Positions 1 to 4,065 of a stretch of DNA of 7,833 bases are shown in pieces. The notes under the pieces are model-generated. The model was not told where the DNA came from. It saw only the letters and a list, made by a program, of their open reading frames with translations, and did not search any database. This stretch comes from an uncultured Clostridia bacterium. Its GTDB lineage: Bacteria; Bacillota; Clostridia; Christensenellales; CALWSW01. The stretch covers positions 1 through 7,833 of the forward strand of contig CALNBC010000354.1 of assembly GCA_937874755.1 (NCBI GenBank), in the 5' to 3' direction. Both the position numbers and the translations under genes were made by a program. Position 1 is the first letter of the stretch; each line of letters starts with the position of its first letter.

Positions 1-538
1 CAAATATTTCGCGGACAATTGCGGCGCCGGTGGGTTCGATGGCATACCGTCCGTCTGGCCCTTTACAGTAACCCAAAGCCCAATTGCCGTTATTGACCTT
101 GCATTCGCGGGCGTTTTCCATCATGCCGCGCTTGATGTTCTCGCTGAGCGTTGCGCTGTACCACTCGGCAGTGCTTTCAAGCATTCCTTCGAGTAGTATA
201 CCGGCTGAACCCTCGGGGATATACTCGCGGGCATACAGTACGCGAACGCCATAGCGACGAAGGCGGCCTTTGTATACGGCGGCGTCTTCGCGGTTACGGG
301 CGAAGCGGTCAACCTTCCAACATACGACGAGCTGCACCTTGCCTTTTGCGGCGTCACGTATCATGCGCTGGAACTCAGGTCGTTTTGCAGTTGTGCCGGT
401 CAAAGCGCGGTCTGCGTATTCGCCGATGATCTGTATATCGTTCTTCTGGCAGTACTCACGGATTTCTTTGAATTGCTGCTCTATGCTTGTGTCTTTTTGA
501 TTGTGACTTGAGTATCTGCCGTATATGTACGCTTTCAA
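1..538 (-). CDS. Large serine recombinase (phage integrase), N-terminal part, cut by window edge
   Basis: Site-specific recombinase of the resolvase/invertase superfamily. Such phage integrases join attP and attB through a covalent phosphoserine-DNA intermediate. 179 codons are present. The catalytic domain opens with the Y-x-R-x-S motif (Y6-G7-R8-Y9-S10, with S10 the likely nucleophile), followed by SIEQQ at 18-22, TGTTAKRPEF around 47-56 and the VDRFARN block at 76-82, which supplies the active-site arginines. From about residue 156 (GYCKGPDGRYAIEP) it enters the next DNA-binding 'Recombinase' domain, and the rest lies beyond position 1. The start is TTG at 538-536, with AAAGGA at 551-546 and a 7-base gap. 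The nearest ATG on this frame is internal and would remove the catalytic Ser. It is last in the leftward lysogeny operon, the usual place for an integrase. Family identification is firm; its role as the integrase of this element is inferred from context. Confidence 0.93.
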   Translation of the reverse strand, partial: MKAYIYGRYSSHNQKDTSIEQQFKEIREYCQKNDIQIIGEYADRALTGTTAKRPEFQRMIRDAAKGKVQLVVCWKVDRFARNREDAAVYKGRLRRYGVRVLYAREYIPEGSAGILLEGMLESTAEWYSATLSENIKRGMMENARECKVNNGNWALGYCKGPDGRYAIEPTGAAIVREIF

Positions 539-545
539 GATGGTG

Positions 546-551
546 TCCTTT
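546..551 (-). promoter_or_regulatory. Ribosome binding site fixing the TTG start of the recombinase
   Basis: On the minus strand this reads AAAGGA, 7 bases before TTG at 538. It is the only good Shine-Dalgarno match near the N-terminus and supports the TTG start, which keeps the whole Y-x-R-x-S motif. Confidence 0.6.
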
Positions 552-612
552 CGTGGAGATGTAGCCTGATAATAAACTATTTTTTTCTGCGTTTTTTATC
601 TCGCCAAAATAC

Positions 613-1059
613 TCATTTCTCATGGATCTCGCTGCAAAACATTACTAATATTCCAATGAATAAGCCACCGAAGTAAGCGACAGCGAAGAGGGCAATGACT
701 GCTTTAATTATGATAGTGAAAATCGAATCCTGGCTTTGCGACGGCATATAATGGGCGTTCTCTTGCGCTAGTTTATCTGTAGGTTTTGGTGTAAATGCAG
801 GGGCTGGCGTGGGGGTTGATGCGGATTTAGATGACGATCCACCGTGATGGTCGGTCTGGTCGTCGAAATCATATACGCATGTACCGCCTATATGTTGATG
901 GGGTGGGTATCCATGATGATAATGGTACTCGCCCATTGAGCGATTGTAATGACCTCCGGAACCATCAGTACGCCCGCTATGAGCAGATGTGGGCAGTGCA
1001 ATCAGAAATGCCATGGCAAGTATCACCACGGAGAGTAGCGAAATAAGTACACGCTTCAT
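613..1059 (-). CDS. Secreted or membrane-anchored YHYH-motif His-rich protein
   Basis: A 148-aa exported protein. Residues 1-26 look like a signal peptide (MKR, then a hydrophobic stretch, then PTSA with likely cleavage before H27). The mature N-terminus carries the block typical of small YHYH proteins of Gram-positive bacteria and their phages: AHSGRTDGSGGH, then GEYHYHHG at 43-50, PPHQH at 52-56, and a Cys at 61. The cluster H27, H37, H46, H48, H49, H54, H56 and C61 could bind a metal, but that is inference. A Ser/Thr/Pro linker (about 75-95) leads to a hydrophobic segment (about 112-142) that should anchor the C-terminus in the membrane. The start at 1059 has no Shine-Dalgarno sequence and lies 9 bases after the lipoprotein stop, so translation may depend on coupling. 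The biochemical function of this family is not known to me; lysogenic conversion or superinfection exclusion is the contextual guess. Confidence 0.85.
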   Translation of the reverse strand: MKRVLISLLSVVILAMAFLIALPTSAHSGRTDGSGGHYNRSMGEYHYHHGYPPHQHIGGTCVYDFDDQTDHHGGSSSKSASTPTPAPAFTPKPTDKLAQENAHYMPSQSQDSIFTIIIKAVIALFAVAYFGGLFIGILVMFCSEIHEK

Positions 1060-1068
1060 TTATATGAG

Positions 1069-1338
1069 TTAAATGAAATAGTCGCGCATGCTGAGCAAAT
1101 AAAGAATTTTGTCGATTAGGTCTTGTGTCGAAGTGCTCTGTTGATCAAAATTATTAATCACATCTTCGATCTGATCAAGAAGATTACCAGCTCCTGTCTT
1201 CGCTTCACTGTATCCTTCTACGTGCCCCATTCCGTAGCCGTTGTCGTAAGCGTCATCAATATCTTGTTTGCTATAACATCCAGAAAGCGCCAGCAAGATA
1301 AGCAGAACGACAAGCACCGCTGCAATTGACCGTTTCAT
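1069..1338 (-). CDS. Small lipoprotein of the lysogeny module
   Basis: An 89-aa protein with a clear lipoprotein signal: MKRS, a hydrophobic core, and lipobox L18-S19-G20-C21, so C21 should be lipidated and the 69-residue mature part exposed outside the membrane. The mature part is acidic and probably helical (DIDDAYDNGYGMGHVEGYSEA, then two amphipathic stretches ending RDYFI). The frame is open 15 codons upstream, but the ATG at 1338 is chosen because it starts the signal peptide and has AGGGGGA about 6 bases before it. The start lies 10 bases after the repressor stop, so the two are almost surely co-transcribed. I recognise no named family. Known phage exclusion lipoproteins, such as Ltp of Streptococcus thermophilus phage TP-J34, sit in the same place, which makes superinfection exclusion a reasonable hypothesis, not a demonstrated role. 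Confidence 0.85.
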   Translation of the reverse strand: MKRSIAAVLVVLLILLALSGCYSKQDIDDAYDNGYGMGHVEGYSEAKTGAGNLLDQIEDVINNFDQQSTSTQDLIDKILYLLSMRDYFI

Positions 1339-1348
1339 TTGCGTCCCC

Positions 1349-1969
1349 CTAAAACTTCCTCCTAAGTTCGACAACCTTTCCAAGAATCATAACAGGCAAT
1401 TTAACTACATCATCACACGAATAAAACATAGCTTCATATTTAGGGTTTGCAGGAATAAGCATGATTCCTTCGGGCCTAATTTTTATTCTTTTAACTGTCG
1501 CGCTGTCACCGTTTACAAGAACTGCAACTACGTCTCCGGAGTCGGCGGAACTTTCCTTCTTTATGATTACAACATCGCTGTCCAGGATTTGCGGGTCCAT
1601 TGAATCGCCTTTGACTTTCAACCCGAAGTATTCACCGCTGGCGGCCATCTCCTTTGTAATTTCCTCATAATCAACAATGTCGGTCACTGCTTCGATCGGC
1701 ACACCGGCGGCTATTTCGCCAAGGACTGGTATCCACACGCCACCGGTGGATTGGGGGATAGGGGAAGATGCGTTTGGGTCTCGACCTACAAGATAATCAA
1801 CCGTGACACCCAGGATACTAGCGATATTTGAAAGCATTTCAGGATTAGGTGTAGCTGTCCCTGTTTCATATTTCGCATACGCTTGTTGTGATATAAAAAG
1901 TCTCTTGGCAAGTTCTTTTTGTGAGATACCTATCGCATTTCGCGCATCTTTTAGGCGTTGTTGAAAAAT
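1349..1969 (-). CDS. LexA/CI-like phage repressor (HTH_XRE plus S24 self-cleaving peptidase)
   Basis: Lysogeny repressor of 206 aa if translation starts at the ATT at 1969. Residues 3-62 form an XRE-type helix-turn-helix (SQKELAKRLFISQQAYAKYETG, recognition helix about 27-37). The C-terminal half is an S24/LexA peptidase: cleavage site A88-G89 in GEIAAGVP, catalytic S123 in KGDSMDP, catalytic K160 in TVKRI. All key residues are present, so RecA-stimulated self-cleavage and SOS induction are expected. The start is uncertain. No ATG exists at the N-terminus: TTG (2017) lacks a ribosome site, GTG (1978) lies inside the Shine-Dalgarno sequence, while ATT (1969) sits 8 bases after an almost perfect one and gives the usual family N-terminus (M-F-Q-Q-R-L-K). 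It is first in the leftward operon and faces a Cro-like gene across an operator region. Confidence 0.93.
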   Translation of the reverse strand: MFQQRLKDARNAIGISQKELAKRLFISQQAYAKYETGTATPNPEMLSNIASILGVTVDYLVGRDPNASSPIPQSTGGVWIPVLGEIAAGVPIEAVTDIVDYEEITKEMAASGEYFGLKVKGDSMDPQILDSDVVIIKKESSADSGDVVAVLVNGDSATVKRIKIRPEGIMLIPANPKYEAMFYSCDDVVKLPVMILGKVVELRRKF

Positions 1970-1973
1970 TGTA

Positions 1974-1984
1974 ATCACCCCCTT
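1974..1984 (-). promoter_or_regulatory. Very strong ribosome binding site of the repressor
   Basis: The minus strand reads AAGGGGGTGAT, matching the anti-Shine-Dalgarno partner AAGGAGGTGAT at 10 of 11 bases (the odd base can form a G-U pair). The GTG inside it has no spacing left to serve as start. The base 8 nt after the G-run begins the ATT at 1969, so this site argues for a non-standard start codon. Confidence 0.6.
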
Positions 1985-1994
1985 AAAACAATAT

Positions 1995-2009
1995 ACAACC
2001 TCTGGTAGT
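1995..2009. promoter_or_regulatory. Putative operator 3, in the repressor leader
   Basis: Imperfect inverted repeat ACAACC-TCT-GGTAGT, one mismatch between the arms. It shares the ACAACC half-site with the two repeats to its right and lies between the proposed leftward start of transcription and the repressor's ribosome site. Repressor binding here would give autoregulation. Spacing between the half-sites differs from the others, so it is the weakest of the three. Confidence 0.4.
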
Positions 2010-2019
2010 AATAGCAAGA

Positions 2020-2048
2020 ATTATTTGGATAAATATGCTTGACAACAA
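2020..2048 (-). promoter_or_regulatory. Putative leftward promoter of the repressor operon
   Basis: On the minus strand a -10-like AATAAT (2025-2020, five of six bases) lies 17 bases after TTGTTG (2048-2043, a weak -35). It would start transcription near 2013, upstream of the GTG and ATT starts but downstream of the TTG at 2017. The -35 overlaps that of the rightward promoter, so the two promoters would compete. It is a weak match and is inferred largely from position. Confidence 0.35.
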
Positions 2049-2067
2049 CCAAAAGTAGTTGTAACAT
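2039..2067 (+). promoter_or_regulatory. Rightward early promoter, sigma-A type
   Basis: A perfect TTGACA (2039-2044) is followed by a 17-base spacer and TAACAT (2062-2067, four of six bases). It points at the Cro-like gene and the early operon. Operator 1 fills the spacer and runs into the -10, so a bound repressor should block RNA polymerase. Confidence 0.7.
2045..2062. promoter_or_regulatory. Putative operator 1, overlapping the rightward promoter
   Basis: Inverted repeat ACAAC-N8-GTTGT lying between the -35 and -10 of the rightward promoter and across the -35 of the leftward one. It is the likely main site of repression. The repressor or the Cro-like protein are the candidate ligands; which one binds is not shown by the sequence. 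Confidence 0.55.
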
Positions 2068-2074
2068 GTAGGCA

Positions 2075-2091
2075 AACAACAAAAGGTTGTT
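2075..2091. promoter_or_regulatory. Putative operator 2, downstream of the rightward promoter
   Basis: Perfect inverted repeat AACAAC-aaaag-GTTGTT, 17 bases. It shares the half-site of operator 1 and also the inner AAAAG. Its centre is about 30 bases from that of operator 1, close to three helical turns. It ends just before the Cro-like gene's ribosome site, so it lies in the early transcript leader. Confidence 0.55.
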
Positions 2092-2106
2092 AAGGGAGGT
2101 GTATAT

Positions 2107-2307
2107 TTGAACTACTTAAAGGAGTTGAGACTCAGAAAAGGGCTGACTCAAGAACGCTTATCTCAGTTGCTTAACGTGTCTCAACAAGCAATAACGAAGT
2201 GGGAATCCGGGGAATGCCTTCCCCGTGCAGATAAACTTCCCCGCCTCGCCGAAATACTCGGCTGCACCGTTGATGAACTGTTGAGAGAACCCGACCAAGC
2301 CATATAG
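2107..2307 (+). CDS. Cro-like small HTH_XRE regulator
   Basis: A 66-aa protein that is nearly all one helix-turn-helix domain: LKELRLRKGLTQERLSQLL at 4-22, turn and recognition helix NVSQQAITKWESG at 23-35, and the closing helices through LGCTVDELL. There is no effector or peptidase domain, which is what a Cro-type or early antirepressor regulator looks like. The start is TTG at 2107, placed 7 bases after GGAGG at 2095-2099; no ATG is available at the N-terminus. It is the first gene of the rightward early operon and divergent from the repressor, so it probably competes for the same operators and tips the switch toward lytic growth. An activator role is also possible for this family. Confidence 0.88.
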   Translation: MNYLKELRLRKGLTQERLSQLLNVSQQAITKWESGECLPRADKLPRLAEILGCTVDELLREPDQAI

Positions 2308-2321
2308 AAAGGAGAAGAGAA

Positions 2322-2465
2322 ATGGAAATCAAAATCACAGGCGATCCCAAAGAAATAGCCGCCCTTGTATTAGCGGTACAAGAACGGCGAGAAATTCAGA
2401 CTATTGACCTTTCGAAGCTCAACGAACAGCTCCGTAAACTGCAATCATCTAATGCCACTATTTAG
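2322..2465 (+). CDS. Small early phage protein, function unknown (47 aa)
   Basis: ATG at 2322 follows AAAGGAG (2308-2314 region) at a good distance, 14 bases after the Cro-like stop. The product begins MEIKITGDPKEIAALVLAVQ and then continues ERREIQTIDLSKLNEQLRKLQ: a short beta strand followed by helices, with a charged C-terminal helix that could dimerise. I recall small early-phage proteins opening this way but know of no assigned function. Its last 21 bases overlap, tail to tail, the end of the oppositely directed gene at 2445-2651, so the two transcripts would be complementary there. Confidence 0.65.
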   Translation: MEIKITGDPKEIAALVLAVQERREIQTIDLSKLNEQLRKLQSSNATI

Positions 2466-2651
2466 CTTTTTGAATCTTGCATAAGCGTTTTGGTACATGA
2501 AGAAGAACGAACTCGTTTGCAATTCGATTGCTTCCTCGGCGTCAATCGGATTGCTGTGTAGACGTACTTTCATCGCATCAGAGTCGGCAAACGTCGTACT
2601 CGTGAATGCCAAGGCCATTTGGTGAAGTTGCTCGCCGGTGAGCTTTTCCAT
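2445..2651 (-). CDS. Orphan minus-strand small protein inside the early operon (68 aa)
   Basis: A 68-aa soluble protein starting MEKLTGEQLHQMALAFTS, with a middle (DSDAMKVRLHSNPIDAEEAI) and an aromatic-rich end (SSFFFMYQNAYARFKKLN). It looks all-helical, with no signal peptide or known motif; I do not recognise the family. ATG at 2651 is chosen over the 12-codon upstream extension because AAAGGAGGTG lies 8 bases before it and because that extension would overlap the promoter and SD. It has its own extended -10 promoter, so expression need not follow the lytic early operon. A gene read in the lysogenic direction inside the early region, with its own signals, fits the description of a moron or an independent regulator. 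That role is inference. Confidence 0.75.
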   Translation of the reverse strand: MEKLTGEQLHQMALAFTSTTFADSDAMKVRLHSNPIDAEEAIELQTSSFFFMYQNAYARFKKLNSGIR

Positions 2652-2673
2652 GAACACACCTCCTTTCGGGGTG

Positions 2674-2682
2674 ATTATAACA
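2674..2682 (-). promoter_or_regulatory. Extended -10 promoter of the orphan minus-strand gene
   Basis: The minus strand reads TGT-TATAAT: a perfect -10 (2679-2674) with the TGn extension (2682-2680). No clear -35 is seen (TAGTGA at 17 bases is poor), as is common for extended -10 promoters. Transcription would begin near 2667, about 15 bases before the ATG, leaving room for the perfect AGGAGG site at about 2660. Confidence 0.6.
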
Positions 2683-2720
2683 CACACGTATTTCTCTCAC
2701 TACAAAAGAAAGGACAGGCC

Positions 2721-2903
2721 ATGTCAGCTGCCGCACAGCGTACACAGGCAATCGACCTAATGCCTGAAACAATTCCACAAGAGCACATCGACAACCTTGC
2801 CCGACCGCTCATCGAAATAGTCACCAAAGCCTTTGAAGACCCGGCTTTCGCAGCAGAGTTTGAAATCTGGCTGGCAGAAAGGGAGAAGCGCATCAAATCT
2901 TAA
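2721..2903 (+). CDS. Small acidic early phage protein, function unknown (60 aa)
   Basis: ATG at 2721 with AAAGGA about 8 bases upstream; the frame is open further left but that part lies antisense to the orphan gene and has no ribosome site. The product starts MSAAAQRTQAIDLMPETIPQ and continues with EHIDNLARPLIEIVTKAFEDPAFAAEFEIWLAEREKRIKS, that is, an extended N-terminus and two amphipathic helices. No known motif, signal peptide or membrane segment. It is followed after 31 bases by the next early gene. I cannot name a function. Confidence 0.72.
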   Translation: MSAAAQRTQAIDLMPETIPQEHIDNLARPLIEIVTKAFEDPAFAAEFEIWLAEREKRIKS

Positions 2904-2934
2904 TTAGCCCGGCCAATATCAGAAAGGAGCTATT

Positions 2935-3114
2935 ATGCCTATCACAATCCACATAGAACCCGAAGGTTCTTATAAGCTTCACGACGGCGCCTCCCGCTCC
3001 CGTTGGGAGATAGAACGCAAGCTCACGGAAATGACACCGGACAAGCCCGGGTACTGGGACTGGTTGGAGCTGTGGGAGTATCTGGACCTATATGGGTGGC
3101 CGGTATGTTCGTGA
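2935..3114 (+). CDS. Small Trp-rich early phage protein, function unknown (59 aa)
   Basis: ATG at 2935 follows AAAGGAG at 2923-2929. The product opens MPITIHIEPEGSYKLHDGAS and its second half is unusually rich in Trp, Tyr and acidic residues (GYWDWLELWEYLDLYGWP at about 39-56), ending CS. It has no transmembrane segment by eye; the aromatic stretch is amphipathic. The stop overlaps the next start by 10 bases (3105-3114). I do not recognise a family. The coding call rests on the ribosome site, the tight packing and a sensible composition. Confidence 0.68.
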   Translation: MPITIHIEPEGSYKLHDGASRSRWEIERKLTEMTPDKPGYWDWLELWEYLDLYGWPVCS

Positions 3115-3281
3115 TATCTAAGAGGTATTTCTGCAAGCTCTCATACGTCTGCCCGAGAAGCGAACCCGTTAAAAGGTTGTGCTGTCGGTGTTGCGAAAAG
3201 TACGGTGATTGCGACGACTTGAAGCGGTGTCATAACTCGCCCGATCGGTGCGGACAGTTGCAGAAGGAGGACGAGAAATGA
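3105..3281 (+). CDS. Small Cys-rich protein, possible zinc-binding (58 aa)
   Basis: Starts at ATG 3105, within the end of the previous gene in another frame. The product MFVISKRYFCKLSYVCPRSE carries ten cysteines overall, mostly in CCRCCEKYGDC (about 26-36) followed by a RC-HNSPDRCG end, a spacing suggestive of metal binding. Many phage early regions hold such small Cys proteins without known function. The ribosome site is poor (only GGTGG nearby), so translation may be coupled to the gene upstream. The frame is open back to 3003, but that stretch overlaps the upstream gene fully, so the late ATG is preferred. The last four bases overlap the next start as ATGA. Confidence 0.65.
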   Translation: MFVISKRYFCKLSYVCPRSEPVKRLCCRCCEKYGDCDDLKRCHNSPDRCGQLQKEDEK

Positions 3282-3376
3282 GCTTCCCTCAGATTATAGG
3301 ACTAATAGTCCTAGTCTGGTCGCTGGCGTGTCTGGGCATTTCTCTCTACGCCTGGCTGAAGGATGGTAGGAAATGA
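3278..3376 (+). CDS. Tiny single-span membrane protein (32 aa)
   Basis: ATG at 3278 with AAGGAGG at 3263-3269 and a 4-base ATGA overlap with the previous stop. The product is MSFPQIIGLIVLVWSLACLG followed by ISLYAWLKDGRK: one hydrophobic helix (about 4-27) and a basic tail, so it should insert with the C-terminus in the cytoplasm. The function is unknown. It is too early in the genome, and too far from lysis genes, to be called a holin. Confidence 0.6.
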   Translation: MSFPQIIGLIVLVWSLACLGISLYAWLKDGRK

Positions 3377-3492
3377 GCAACTTCGCAATGGCACTTGAGC
3401 TACTCATGCTCTACACGCCGTACCTAGGACTGATAGCCTGCCTCGCGTTGTGGGCGTATAGGAAGCTGGACGAGAAGGGAGATAGGAAGTGA
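3373..3492 (+). CDS. Tiny membrane protein (39 aa)
   Basis: ATG at 3373 overlaps the previous stop by four bases (ATGA), with TAGGAA and AAGGATGG just upstream. The product MSNFAMALELLMLYTPYLGL continues with IACLALWAYRKLDEKGDRK: one hydrophobic span (about 6-30) and a charged, basic C-terminal tail. It resembles its upstream neighbour in plan but not clearly in sequence. The two may form a membrane pair; that is only a guess from adjacency. The stop overlaps the following GTG start. Confidence 0.6.
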   Translation: MSNFAMALELLMLYTPYLGLIACLALWAYRKLDEKGDRK

Positions 3493-3668
3493 AACAGCGC
3501 AAATGTATGGACTGCCTATATTTTATAGACCTTCGCTGTGCTCACATTGACGGCGGGCGCTGTGGGATACACCGCGTAAAACACCCACACTGGAGAGCGC
3601 GGCCTGCAGATAAATTATCGCCTAGCTTGAGGGCGATTGTTAATAAAGCGAAGGAGGAAACCCCATGA
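3489..3668 (+). CDS. Small Cys/His protein, possible zinc-binding (59 aa)
   Basis: GTG start at 3489, overlapping the previous stop by GTGA, with AAGGGAG about 8 bases before. The product begins MKQRKCMDCLYFIDLRCAHI and carries the pattern C6-x2-C9-x7-C17 ... GGRCGIH at 22-28, followed by several His (HRVKHPHW). CxxC plus a further Cys pair and His residues suggest one zinc site. The C-terminal third is basic and helical (SLRAIVNKAKEE). Small Cys-box proteins of this kind are common in early regions of phages of Gram-positive hosts; none has a role I can name. Confidence 0.65.
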   Translation: MKQRKCMDCLYFIDLRCAHIDGGRCGIHRVKHPHWRARPADKLSPSLRAIVNKAKEETP

Positions 3669-3826
3669 AAGCATTCGGCATTGAAATTCCACGAACGCCC
3701 GAGGAAGAAGCGAGACCGTACGCGCACATCGACACAAACCACTGCGCCTGTCTGTACAGATTAGGAATCGCGACCATCCACGATGCTGACACCGGCGAGG
3801 TGTGGAGGGCGGAGGAGACTGAATGA
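3665..3826 (+). CDS. Small early phage protein, function unknown (53 aa)
   Basis: ATG at 3665 overlaps the previous stop by four bases and has AAGGAGG at about 3651-3657, a strong site. The product starts MKAFGIEIPRTPEEEARPYA, has HIDTNHCACLYRLGIATIHD in the middle and an acidic end (TGEVWRAEETE). It is soluble, with a single C-x-C. I recognise no family. The coding call is supported by the ribosome site and by the unbroken chain of overlapping genes on both sides. Confidence 0.62.
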   Translation: MKAFGIEIPRTPEEEARPYAHIDTNHCACLYRLGIATIHDADTGEVWRAEETE

Positions 3827-4065
3827 GCTCATTCTTCTGCCGCCACTGCGGTGTTATCGTACTGACTTTCGGCAAGCCCAAAACACTCTCGTGCCCTTCA
3901 TGCGCTGCTATGCGCCTCTTCAAGATCAGACTCCCCAGGATAGTAATTATCCGGATGATAAAAGAAGCCGCCCGAGACGGCAATCTCGAAGCGGCGGGGG
4001 AAATTCGCACTGTTATTGTACCACAAAGGAGAAGAAATGAAAATCTTAAACCTCAAGCTCGATAA
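3823..4065 (+). CDS. Small zinc-ribbon-like protein (80 aa)
   Basis: ATG at 3823 overlaps the previous stop as ATGA, with GGAGGAG just before. The N-terminus is a short zinc ribbon: C6-R-H-C9 and C24-P-S-C27, with a beta-hairpin-like stretch GVIVLTFGKPKTLS between. The rest is basic and helical (IRLPRIVIIRMIKEAARDGNL), ending in PQRRRNENLKPQAR, consistent with nucleic-acid contact, though this is inference. Its last 29 bases overlap the start of the ATPase gene in another frame, so the extreme C-terminus may be dispensable. Exact function unknown. Confidence 0.68.
   Translation: MSSFFCRHCGVIVLTFGKPKTLSCPSCAAMRLFKIRLPRIVIIRMIKEAARDGNLEAAGEIRTVIVPQRRRNENLKPQAR

Noticed and set aside
541..612. 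Terminator or attachment site between the YHYH gene and the recombinase
   Set aside because: The T-rich tracts on the plus strand have no stem next to them in the right orientation, and no repeat of this stretch was found elsewhere in the window.
1970..2017. TTG at 2017 as the repressor start (222 aa)
   Set aside because: There is no ribosome site before it, the 13-residue extension is not typical of the family, it overlaps operator 3, and the likely leftward transcript starts near 2013.
3278..3492. Holin pair
   Set aside because: Size and topology could fit, but the genes lie in the early region between Cys-motif micro-genes and recombination genes, not beside an endolysin.
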